Positions 7,941 through 15,324 of a DNA stretch of 27,791 nucleotides are shown in pieces. Origin of the DNA: Bacteroidales bacterium (GTDB lineage Bacteria > Bacteroidota > Bacteroidia > Bacteroidales > WCHB1-69). Every line of letters starts with the position of its first letter. The first letter of the stretch is position 1. The position numbers were made by a program, and so were the translations under genes. The notes under the pieces are model-generated. The model saw only the letters and a list, made by a program, of their open reading frames with translations. It did not search any database and had not been told where the DNA came from. The stretch is taken from positions 1-27,791 of the forward strand of contig JAEERB010000013.1 of NCBI GenBank assembly GCA_016285615.1, given 5' to 3'.

Positions 7941-8789
7941 ATGAAAAATATTGTAGTGGGAATCGACTTCTCCAAGAACTCGCTGAATGCGTTGAAACAC
8001 GCCGTAGCCATTGGCTTGAAAACCAAAGGTACCTTGCATCTGGTTTGGGTAAAAACTCCCGCCGTTTCAAACGAAATCGCCAAGAAATCGGCCTCTTCTT
8101 ACACCAAAAGAGCCGAAGAATATCTGCAACATCTGAAAGCGGAATGTAAAGCCGAAGCTCCCCACTGCGGTGTCAATTGCGTAATTTTGGAAGGAAAAGC
8201 TGCTTACGAACTGACCAAGTTCGCCGCCAACCTGCAAGACTCTCTTTTGGTTATGGGTACCCACGGCGTTTCCGGCTTCGAAGAAGCTTTCATCGGTAGT
8301 AACGCATACAAAACCATCGGTTTGACAGAAGTTCCCGTTTTGATTATCCGTGAGAATATCGAAATCAACCGCGACTTAACACAAATTCTTGTGCCTATCG
8401 ACTCCAGCTTCGAAACCCTGCAGAAGATGAAATATGCTATCAATTTCGCCAAAGCATTCTCGGCTAAGATTCTCCTGCTCGGTATCAACACCAGCGAAGA
8501 TGCTATGCTGAAACATACTATTAATGTGCAATTGGGCCACGCCGGCAACATGTGCACCAAAGCCAATGTTAGACACGATGTGCACACCATCGCTGTGAAA
8601 ACCAACAGTTCAAAAGCCGTTATCGACTACGCTCAAAACGTGGATGTGAACCTCGTGGTTATCATGCGTGAGGAAGAAGAGGATATGACAAACTTCTGGA
8701 TGGGCAGCACCACCCGAATGATGATCAACACCTCTCCCGTGCCTATGCTCATCATCCCCAACGTAAACCATTTTGCAGTAAGCAAATAA
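7941..8789 (+). CDS. Universal stress protein with two tandem UspA domains
   Basis: A 282-residue cytoplasmic protein of two UspA domains, about 1-138 and 146-275. The first domain has the ATP-binding signature G-2x-G-9x-G-S at 106-120 (MGTHGVSGF...GSN) and the start motif VVGIDFSKNS. The second opens similarly (ILVPIDSSFETL, 149-160), but the corresponding loop reads MREEEEDMTNFWMGS, so the first two glycines are replaced by acidic and polar residues and ATP binding there is probably lost. Tandem Usp proteins bind ATP or act as stress-signalling scaffolds; no partner is evident here. It has its own full promoter and a downstream hairpin, so it is likely monocistronic. Confidence 0.92.
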   Translation: MKNIVVGIDFSKNSLNALKHAVAIGLKTKGTLHLVWVKTPAVSNEIAKKSASSYTKRAEEYLQHLKAECKAEAPHCGVNCVILEGKAAYELTKFAANLQDSLLVMGTHGVSGFEEAFIGSNAYKTIGLTEVPVLIIRENIEINRDLTQILVPIDSSFETLQKMKYAINFAKAFSAKILLLGINTSEDAMLKHTINVQLGHAGNMCTKANVRHDVHTIAVKTNSSKAVIDYAQNVDVNLVVIMREEEEDMTNFWMGSTTRMMINTSPVPMLIIPNVNHFAVSK

Positions 8790-8814
8790 AATAAATTCTC
8801 AAAACCTCATACCG

Positions 8815-8853
8815 ACAAAGATTTATACCTGACAAGTGTAAATCTTTGTTTTG
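8815..8853 (+). terminator. AT-rich terminator-like hairpin after the usp gene
   Basis: ACAAAGATTTA (8815-8825) and TAAATCTTTGT (8839-8849) form a perfect 11-bp inverted repeat with a 13-base loop, followed by TTTTG. It lies 25 bp after the stop. The stem is AT-rich and the T-run short, so strength is uncertain. Confidence 0.6.
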
Positions 8854-8885
8854 TAAATAGTTGATTATTAAATAGTTTATCCAAT

Positions 8886-10625
8886 ATGAAAAAACATCTT
8901 TTTCCCTTATTGCTTTTAGTATTAATCAATGTGCCCCTGTTGGCTTGCACCAACTTCATTGTAACCAAGGGCGCCAGCAAAGACGGTTCGTGTATGGTTT
9001 CTTACGCCGCCGACTCGCACACGCTATACGGCGAACTCTACTACCGTCCCGCTATGGATTACCCCGCCGGCACCTGGATGGATGTCATTGAATGGGATAC
9101 TGGCGAATTCAAAGGCAAGATTCTGCAAGCCGCTCATACCTACTCAGTTATAGGAAATATGAACGAGCACCAATTGGCCATCGGCGAAACCACCTACGGT
9201 GGCTTGGAGCCGCTTTGGAAACCCAATGGCATTATCGACTACGGTTCTTTGATTTACATCACCTTGCAGCGCGCCAAAAACGCCCGTGAAGCCATCAAGG
9301 TTATGAGCTATCTGCTGGAAACTTACGGCTACTGCAGCGAAGGCGAATCGTTTTCGATTGTGGACCCCAACGAGGCTTGGGTAATGGACCTGATTGGCAA
9401 AGGCGAAGAGATGAAAAACGAGAAGGGTAAAACCGTAAAAGGCTGGACCAAAGGCGCTGTATGGGTTGCCCGCCGCATTCCCGACGGCTACATCTGCGGT
9501 CACGCCAACCAATCACGTATCACCACCTTCCCGCTCAGCGACGGCAAAACCTCCATTACTTCCAAGGAAATTGACAAGATTTTCCTGCCCACCGTGGAAA
9601 CCGTCTATGCTTACGATGTTATCTCGTTTGCACGCCTCAAGGGACTGTATGGCGCTAAAGCTCCCGATGCCGAGTTCAGCTTCTGCGACACCTACAACCC
9701 GCTGGATTTCGGCGGTGCACGCTTCTGTGAAGCCCGCGTGTGGGCCGGTTTCTACCGCTGCAACCCCGAACTGATGAAACCTTACGAGAAATACGCCCGT
9801 GGCGAAGACCTGCAGAGCAAGGAGAAGATGCCCCTCTGGATTAAGCCCGTACACAAACTCTCTGTACAAGATGTGATGCAGTTGATGCGCGACCATTATG
9901 AAGGTACCTCCATGGACATGACGCAAGACATCGGCGCCGGTCCGTACGCCTGCCCCTACCGCTGGAGACCCATGACATGGTCTTACGAAGGCAAAAACTA
10001 TATTCACGAACGCGCCACGGCCACACAGCAGACCGGCTTCTCGTTTGTGGCACAATCGCGTAGCTGGCTGCCCGACAAGTTCGGCGGCATCTTCTGGTTT
10101 GGTGTTGACGACGCTGCCAGCACCTGCTACGTGCCTATGTTCTGCGGCATAACAGAAATTCCAGAAGCCTACCGCGAAGGCAATGGCTCCATGGTTGACT
10201 ACTCGCCTACCGCCGCCTACTGGACCTTCACCAAAGTGAGCAACTTCGCCTACTCGCGCTACAGCGATATGATTGTCCCCATCAAAGCCAAACAGCAAGA
10301 GTTTGAAAACGCTTTTGTGAAAGACATCCAAAATATGGAAGGCGAGATGAAGAGCCTCTTCGCCAACAACCCCGCCAAAGCACAAGAACGCATTAACCAA
10401 TACTCTAACAACAAAGCACAAGAGGTGTGCACAGCATGGAATCATTTGTTCGAATACCTCCTTGTCAAATACAATGACGGTAATGTGAAAAAAGAAAAAG
10501 ATGGTAAATTCTTGAAAACCAATGCTGTAAAACCACAATGCGAAAGCCCGGCACATCCCACCTACCCCGACAAATGGTATAAGATTATTGTAGATGACTG
10601 CGGAAACAACATTCAAGCAAGATAA
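8886..10625 (+). CDS. Exported C69-family dipeptidase
   Basis: A 579-residue protein of peptidase family C69 (Ntn-hydrolase fold). After a hydrophobic leader (residues 4-20), mature sequence begins at Cys21 in CTNFIVTKGASKDGS, the family N-terminus in which the exposed Cys is the catalytic nucleophile. Other family features are YSVIGNMNEHQLAIGETTYGG (about residues 84-104, near the substrate pocket) and the EGESFSIVDPNEAWVMDLIGKGEE stretch (about 153-176). C69 enzymes release dipeptides from short peptides, and exported versions are common in gut Bacteroidetes. LLAC also resembles a lipobox; acylation of Cys21 would block a catalytic role. The C-terminal 100 residues are helical and charged. 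It lies 24 bp upstream of the endonuclease gene and may share its mRNA. Confidence 0.9.
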   Translation: MKKHLFPLLLLVLINVPLLACTNFIVTKGASKDGSCMVSYAADSHTLYGELYYRPAMDYPAGTWMDVIEWDTGEFKGKILQAAHTYSVIGNMNEHQLAIGETTYGGLEPLWKPNGIIDYGSLIYITLQRAKNAREAIKVMSYLLETYGYCSEGESFSIVDPNEAWVMDLIGKGEEMKNEKGKTVKGWTKGAVWVARRIPDGYICGHANQSRITTFPLSDGKTSITSKEIDKIFLPTVETVYAYDVISFARLKGLYGAKAPDAEFSFCDTYNPLDFGGARFCEARVWAGFYRCNPELMKPYEKYARGEDLQSKEKMPLWIKPVHKLSVQDVMQLMRDHYEGTSMDMTQDIGAGPYACPYRWRPMTWSYEGKNYIHERATATQQTGFSFVAQSRSWLPDKFGGIFWFGVDDAASTCYVPMFCGITEIPEAYREGNGSMVDYSPTAAYWTFTKVSNFAYSRYSDMIVPIKAKQQEFENAFVKDIQNMEGEMKSLFANNPAKAQERINQYSNNKAQEVCTAWNHLFEYLLVKYNDGNVKKEKDGKFLKTNAVKPQCESPAHPTYPDKWYKIIVDDCGNNIQAR

Positions 10626-10649
10626 TTCTTTAATATACAAATATTTACA

Positions 10650-11813
10650 ATGAAACGGATCGCCCTTCTATCCATCTTAAGTTTCTATTTTCTAATAGGT
10701 TACGCCCAAATTCCTGAAGGCTATTACGATGCGGCTGTCGGATTGAAAGGCGATTCGCTCAAGGAGGCGCTGCACAAAATCATCCAAAACCACGATACCA
10801 TCAGCTACAAAGGGTTGTGGGGCTGCTATCCTTACACCGATGCCCGTCTTGACGACAACACCAAGGTGTGGGACATCTACTCGGATATTCCTGGCGGTAC
10901 GCCGCCCTACCTCTATACTTTTATCACCGACCAATGCGGCAATTATAGTGGCGAGAATTCCTGTTATAATCGCGAACATCTGGTGCCGCAAAGCTGGTTT
11001 GGCGATGATTCGCCGATGGTTTCCGACTTGCAACACATCTATCCTACAGATGGTTTTGTCAATAATCGACGCGGCAATTATCCGTTTGCTGAGGTGGGCT
11101 CAACCACCTGGACTAGTCGGAACGGCTCTAAGTTAGGAGTCAGTATCACACCTGGCTATTCGGGCACTGCTTTCGAGCCTATCGATGCCTTCAAAGGCGA
11201 TATTGCCCGCGTATTCTTCTATATGGCAGTATGTTATATGGATAAGAATTTAGGACAGGAAGGCAACTCCATTTTCAACGGCTCCACCATGGACTCATGG
11301 GCGCAGACCATGTTCATCCGCTGGCATAATCAGGACACCGTAAGCCAAAAGGAACATATCCGCAACCACGCCGCCGATTCGCTCCAGCATAACCGCAACC
11401 CGTTTATCGACTATCCCGAGTTAGTAGAGATGATTTTCGGCAGCCAGAAAGAGAAACGCTTCTATCCCAACGGTATTCCCGGTGACGATCCGGGTGATGA
11501 TCCTGGAGACGATCCTGGAGACTCCACCATGGTTCATAACTATGTCAACGAGATACATTTCGTGCTTTACCCCAATCCTGTCAGCGACCGCATCTATATC
11601 CGCAATTTGAGCGGCCAGGCCGTACAAATCACAGCTCTTTCAGTATTCGATCTGCAAGGCCGCCTGCTCTATATGGACCGACAGGTAAATAATCAGGCAT
11701 GGGCACACGAAAACATCCTGCCCATCGACTTCTCCACCTTCAAGTCGGGCTGCTATTTCATCAAAATAGACACACCTACAGGTGTTGAGACGCACAAAAT
11801 CATTGTTAGGTAA
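10650..11813 (+). CDS. Secreted endonuclease I family nuclease with type IX secretion sorting domain
   Basis: A 387-residue protein with a Sec signal peptide (1-19, cleavage after YAQ or nearby). Residues 22-270 are an endonuclease I (EndA/NucM) domain: NREHLVPQSWF (107-117) with the general base His110, DLQHIYPTDGFVNNRRGNYPF (126-146) with metal-binding Asn, and QHNRNPFIDYPE (246-257). A linker GDDPGDDPGDDPGDS (278-292) comes from a short tandem repeat. Residues 299-387 are a C-terminal sorting domain (VLYPNPVSDRIYI, FDLQGRLLY, GCYFIKIDTPTGVETHKIIVR), the type A signal read by the type IX system. It probably degrades extracellular DNA or RNA at or near the surface. No T9SS machinery gene is in the window. 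Confidence 0.93.
   Translation: MKRIALLSILSFYFLIGYAQIPEGYYDAAVGLKGDSLKEALHKIIQNHDTISYKGLWGCYPYTDARLDDNTKVWDIYSDIPGGTPPYLYTFITDQCGNYSGENSCYNREHLVPQSWFGDDSPMVSDLQHIYPTDGFVNNRRGNYPFAEVGSTTWTSRNGSKLGVSITPGYSGTAFEPIDAFKGDIARVFFYMAVCYMDKNLGQEGNSIFNGSTMDSWAQTMFIRWHNQDTVSQKEHIRNHAADSLQHNRNPFIDYPELVEMIFGSQKEKRFYPNGIPGDDPGDDPGDDPGDSTMVHNYVNEIHFVLYPNPVSDRIYIRNLSGQAVQITALSVFDLQGRLLYMDRQVNNQAWAHENILPIDFSTFKSGCYFIKIDTPTGVETHKIIVR
11479..11525 (+). repeat. Tandem 12-bp repeat coding for the GDDP linker
   Basis: About 3.5 imperfect copies of a 12-bp unit (GGTGACGATCCG and variants) encode GDDPGDDPGDDPGDS between nuclease and sorting domain. Copy number is a multiple of three bases, so expansion or contraction would keep frame. 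Confidence 0.8.
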
Positions 11814-11850
11814 GAACATTCTACTTAGGGTCGTATAAGCCCATTAAGAG

Positions 11851-13044
11851 TTATTCTCTTCTATACAATTTCACCGTATCTCTAATGTCAATTTCAGGAT
11901 AGAATATCTCAACGGCTTCCATTTGATTAATGGATTTTTCTGCTATCCAATACTTACAATATCTACTCCCTTTTGCATCAAATGGTTCTGTAATTATTTG
12001 AACACCATTCTGTAACACAAATATTTCCAAAAACTGTTTTGAGATACTATCAATACAAGTGAGACGATACATTTGTTGCCCATCAAACTCTACTAATGAC
12101 ACTTCGATAAAATGAGACCCTGCATAATCAGAAACAATGGTATCGGAACCTTCTTTCATATTAACCACTATTCGATTCCAAGTATTATCAATAAAAAAAA
12201 TAGGGAAATCTTGTTCTGATAAACGCCCATTATTCCATTCAACTGCATAGTTCTCATAAACAGATACTTGTTTATACACTTTCATTGGATGAAAATCTAT
12301 GGATTTCCAAAGAATATCATCAAAATAACCCGATCCTATAGTACAGGCACAGCGCGCTATCACAGGACGAGAAGGATAAATTTTGTGATACAAAGCGACT
12401 CTGCTTTCAAGAGTCATACCTTCTAACGGATCTTTATCTCCTATAAGACGCATTCCGATAACCATAGCCGGATCGTGCAACGGTGGCCGCCATCCATCAA
12501 AAAAACACGCACGAGTATGATAAAGAAAGTGCATTCCCAAAATACGTTCTGTCATTGGATTGCTCGTGTCGTATTCTTCATGCTGCACTTTTTTAGCAGC
12601 GGCAGAAAACAATATTGTGAATAAAATACTGGCTATAACACAGATGGTTATTCCCATAAAGTACCATGCTCTTATATGTTTACGAACAGGGTGCACCAGA
12701 TTACGCCATATCAATAAAAAAAGAAACCATATAGGTACTGGAAAAAAGAAAAGCCATTCTTCTAAAAACATAATCCAATAGAAGAATACACATGCGCTTA
12801 TACCGCAAATCAAGGCGTTGAGTTGCCAAAAACGGGTATTTTCCAACCATGTAAAAGTGACAATATTGATTAAACAGATTACCTGAATGACCATTGCCCA
12901 TGGCACAAATACACAAAAAAGACCATTGGAAAAGAGATTAAAACATATTGTTAAAACAACCAAAACTAAATTCCATATAGGAAAGTCTTTTTTCCATAGT
13001 CTTTCGCTATTCTGCTGAAAGTATTGAACCCAAGATGTTTGCAT
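11851..13044 (-). CDS. Unrecognised five-helix membrane protein with extracytoplasmic C-terminal domain
   Basis: A 397-residue protein I do not recognise. Residues 1-21 are polar and amphipathic. Five hydrophobic segments follow at about 22-40, 42-66, 72-92, 97-114 and 126-148. The remaining 250 residues are soluble, include a conserved-looking stretch (TRACFFDGWRPPLHDPAMVIGMRL, about 178-201), and end in mixed beta-type sequence. With an odd number of helices and a basic loop around 115-125, the N-terminus is probably inside and the large domain outside. Codons and surroundings are markedly AT-richer than the neighbours. It converges on the endonuclease gene (38 bp apart) and lies upstream of nothing obvious on its strand. 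No clear promoter is seen. Possibly accessory DNA. Confidence 0.7.
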   Translation of the reverse strand: MQTSWVQYFQQNSERLWKKDFPIWNLVLVVLTICFNLFSNGLFCVFVPWAMVIQVICLINIVTFTWLENTRFWQLNALICGISACVFFYWIMFLEEWLFFFPVPIWFLFLLIWRNLVHPVRKHIRAWYFMGITICVIASILFTILFSAAAKKVQHEEYDTSNPMTERILGMHFLYHTRACFFDGWRPPLHDPAMVIGMRLIGDKDPLEGMTLESRVALYHKIYPSRPVIARCACTIGSGYFDDILWKSIDFHPMKVYKQVSVYENYAVEWNNGRLSEQDFPIFFIDNTWNRIVVNMKEGSDTIVSDYAGSHFIEVSLVEFDGQQMYRLTCIDSISKQFLEIFVLQNGVQIITEPFDAKGSRYCKYWIAEKSINQMEAVEIFYPEIDIRDTVKLYRRE

Positions 13045-13139
13045 AAATGATTTTATAACAACAATAAAATCAAAACGATGTTTTTATAATAATATTGCCA
13101 TTAGTTTATTTAATATGAATTCATTGAAAAAATAAAAAA

Positions 13140-13163
13140 AAGGGCGTTGCATGCAACGCCCTT
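13140..13163 (-). terminator. Terminator of the nfeD-floA-nitroreductase operon
   Basis: A perfect 24-bp palindrome, AAGGGCGTTGCA joined to its reverse complement, lies 19 bp downstream of the nitroreductase stop. Read on the minus strand it is followed by a T-rich tract (the complement of 13127-13140). The stem-and-U-run layout fits a rho-independent terminator for minus-strand transcripts. Confidence 0.85.
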
Positions 13164-13182
13164 ACAATATCATCTGATTGAA

Positions 13183-13803
13183 CTATTTGCCAAATCCTAC
13201 AGGATGGGCCAAAATGGCTTTGCCGTTGAATTTGAGCAAATCCTTGATTTTATCACGGTAGATGCTGCCGAGCGAAACGGTATGCAAGCCTTCGGATGCG
13301 CAATAGAGATAGATGTTCTGGCACACGTTACCACAGTCGGTGGCTCCGTAGAACTCCTTGTGCTCCATATCCATATCCTTCATCTTGTCGTAGTTGGCCA
13401 CCATCACCAGCAATACCGGCGCCTCGGCGGGAAACGGCTGCATAGCAACGATTTTCCGCTTGTCGCCATTGACCATTAGCTTCAGCATGTTTTCTTTGGC
13501 GTCATAAAGATAGACACCTTTTTCCATAAACACATAGACTTCAATCTGTTGGCAGTTGCGAGCTGTCGGCGCCGTGCGCTTGCCATCGGGACGGTTAACG
13601 CCAACGGCTGCCCATAGCAAGTCGGCCAGCTGCTGGTCGCTAAGCTGCTTGGATGAAAAATCGCGGTGGGTTTGACGCTCATTCAGCGCTTGCATAAGCG
13701 GTTTGCCACCCTCTTTGTTAGGGGCGGGCAACTTGATATTTTGTGCACATCCTGTCGTGCAGAGAATCATACACATAACACTTAAAATTACTAAATTCTT
13801 CAT
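13183..13803 (-). CDS. Lipoprotein nitroreductase-fold protein, SagB/ThcOx-like
   Basis: A 206-residue protein from the ATG at 13803; an in-frame TTG two codons upstream is less likely. It has a signal peptide ending in a lipobox-like CTTGC with Cys19. The rest is a compact nitroreductase fold: RQTHRDF (43-49) is the FMN-phosphate-binding segment; LADLLWAAVGVNRPDGKRTAPTARN (59-83) is the usual loop with catalytic or substrate contacts; YASEGLHTVSLGS-like sequence (167-180) forms the second flavin wall. It probably binds FMN and oxidises or reduces a small substrate. The gene starts 6 bp after floA ends, so it should be co-transcribed with NfeD-family and floA genes. A nitroreductase carrying an export signal is notable because flavin would be needed outside the cytoplasm. 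Confidence 0.85.
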   Translation of the reverse strand: MKNLVILSVMCMILCTTGCAQNIKLPAPNKEGGKPLMQALNERQTHRDFSSKQLSDQQLADLLWAAVGVNRPDGKRTAPTARNCQQIEVYVFMEKGVYLYDAKENMLKLMVNGDKRKIVAMQPFPAEAPVLLVMVANYDKMKDMDMEHKEFYGATDCGNVCQNIYLYCASEGLHTVSLGSIYRDKIKDLLKFNGKAILAHPVGFGK

Positions 13804-13809
13804 ACTCAA

Positions 13810-14781
13810 TTAATTCTTTTTGGGTGAAGAGGGTTTGGCAATACTGTCACGCATCTGCGTATCGGCCTTGATATTTTCCATTCTGTAATAGTCCATAATG
13901 CCCAAATTGCCATTACGGAAAGCTTCAGCCATGGCCAACGGCACTTCGGCTTCGGCCAAAATAACCTTAGCGCGGGCTTCCTGTGCCTTGGCTTTCATCT
14001 CTTGCTCTTGGGCTACAGCCATAGCTCTTCTCTCCTCAGCCTTAGCCTGGGCAATGTTCTTGTCGGCATTGGCCTGGTCCATTTGCAGGATAGCACCGAT
14101 ATTCTTACCTACATCCACGTCGGCGATATCGATAGAGAGAATCTCGAAAGCGGTACCTGAGTCCAAACCTTTGGTAAGCACCAGTTTAGAGATAGAATCG
14201 GGGTTTTCGAGCACCGACTTGTGGGTGTCGGCGGAACCGATAGCCGAAACGATACCCTCACCAACACGGGCGATGATAGTCTCTTCGCCGGCACCACCCA
14301 CCAACTGGCGGATATTGGTACGAACGGTTACACGAGCTTTGGCAATCAACTGGATACCATCTTTGGCCACAGCAGCTACAGGAGGAGTATTGATAACCTT
14401 CGGATTTACAGAGGTTTGAATAGCTTCCAGCACATCACGACCGGCCAGGTCGATGGCGGTGGCAGCCTTAAAGTCGAGAGGAATATTAGCCTTTTCGGCA
14501 GAAATCAGTGCACTAACGACCGCTTTCACATGGCCGCCAGCCAAATAGTGGGCCTCCAACTGGTCGCGGTTGAGCTTGATACCAGCTTTGGTACCGGTAA
14601 TCATCGCGCCAACAATCAAACTCGGCGGAACTTTTCTCCACCTCATCAGTATCAGCTGAAGCAGTGACACGTGCACGCCGTTCAACAAAGCATTGAACCA
14701 CAGTCCGATAGGAACCATCCATAAAATGAAAATTAGCAGAAATAAACATGCTAATGAAATAACAATAATTAATGCGTCCAT
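13810..14781 (-). CDS. floA: Flotillin-like protein FloA
   Basis: A 323-residue membrane-associated scaffold, close to the usual 330. Residues 3-30 are a hydrophobic hairpin or helix that anchors it in the inner membrane. The SPFH-like core follows ([60 protein letters not shown]). The C-terminal third is Ala/Glu/Lys-rich coiled coil ([47 protein letters not shown]), which drives oligomer formation. FloA proteins organise lipid microdomains and are encoded next to NfeD proteins, as here (10 bp gap). The nitroreductase lipoprotein follows directly and may be a client of the same domain; that is inference. Confidence 0.95.
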   Translation of the reverse strand: MDALIIVISLACLFLLIFILWMVPIGLWFNALLNGVHVSLLQLILMRWRKVPPSLIVGAMITGTKAGIKLNRDQLEAHYLAGGHVKAVVSALISAEKANIPLDFKAATAIDLAGRDVLEAIQTSVNPKVINTPPVAAVAKDGIQLIAKARVTVRTNIRQLVGGAGEETIIARVGEGIVSAIGSADTHKSVLENPDSISKLVLTKGLDSGTAFEILSIDIADVDVGKNIGAILQMDQANADKNIAQAKAEERRAMAVAQEQEMKAKAQEARAKVILAEAEVPLAMAEAFRNGNLGIMDYYRMENIKADTQMRDSIAKPSSPKKN

Positions 14782-14791
14782 AAATGATTAT

Positions 14792-15253
14792 TTATTTTTG
14801 TTTGACAATAATTTTTCCGCCTTCTATTTTGACAATGACGATTTCGCTATTCACATCGATGAAGTCGTTATAAGAATGCACTTCCACCAACTCGTCGCCA
14901 AACTTGCCCGTACCCGAAGGTGCCAGTCGCGACACAGCCACGCCCGTCATACCTTCGACAATCTTTCCTTCGTCAACCTCATTCATCTTGCTGTCGATAT
15001 TGGTTTTGAGCATCAGCTTGTTCCACGTTTTCGAGCGCAGCATCATCACTGTCGTGATGGCCGTCAGTACGAGCGTGCTCAGCAAGGTGATATTGCCGGC
15101 CACAGCTCCGTATTGCACATACGAGATGACTATGCCGCAGAGCATCATCAAACAGCCGAAAATAGCCACCACGCCGCCAGGAATCACCAAGATGTCAAGC
15201 AGCAGCGACAACAAGCCCAAAACAATCAACGAAATAATAAGTCCCCAGTTCAT
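14792..15253 (-). CDS. NfeD-family membrane protein with OB-fold domain
   Basis: A 153-residue short NfeD protein. Three hydrophobic segments occupy about 4-24, 27-48 and 53-73. A soluble C-terminal OB-fold (about 92-150: KIVEGMTGVAVSRLAPSGTGKFGDELVEV...IVIVKIEGGKIIVKQK) has the glycine pattern of NfeD. The short form lacks the ClpP-like protease domain and is known to pair with flotillins, helping them to assemble or localise. It is the first gene of the operon NfeD-floA-nitroreductase and has its own -7 element 23 bp upstream. Confidence 0.9.
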   Translation of the reverse strand: MNWGLIISLIVLGLLSLLLDILVIPGGVVAIFGCLMMLCGIVISYVQYGAVAGNITLLSTLVLTAITTVMMLRSKTWNKLMLKTNIDSKMNEVDEGKIVEGMTGVAVSRLAPSGTGKFGDELVEVHSYNDFIDVNSEIVIVKIEGGKIIVKQK

Positions 15254-15275
15254 AATTCTTACGCGTAAAGTTTGA

Positions 15276-15283
15276 CAAAGATA
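15276..15283 (-). promoter_or_regulatory. -7 promoter element of the NfeD-floA operon
   Basis: On the minus strand this reads TATCTTTG, an exact TAnnTTTG match, 22 bp upstream of the NfeD-family ATG (15253). It marks the start of a unit separate from the large outer-membrane gene upstream. No good -33 box is seen. Confidence 0.6.
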
Positions 15284-15324
15284 AAATTTATTTTCTTGCC
15301 GAATTTATCTTCAAAATTATTTTT

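Noticed and set aside
9513..10640. A 375-codon open frame on the minus strand
   Set aside because: It lies wholly antisense to the C69 dipeptidase, whose sequence matches a known family throughout. The minus-strand product is Val/Phe/His-rich shadow sequence without motifs.
11479..11525. Tandem repeat as CRISPR-like array
   Set aside because: Units are 12 bp without spacers and code in frame for a GDDP linker.
13140..13163. Perfect palindrome as an operator or mobile-element end
   Set aside because: Its place 19 bp after a stop codon and the T-rich tract on the minus strand explain it as a terminator.
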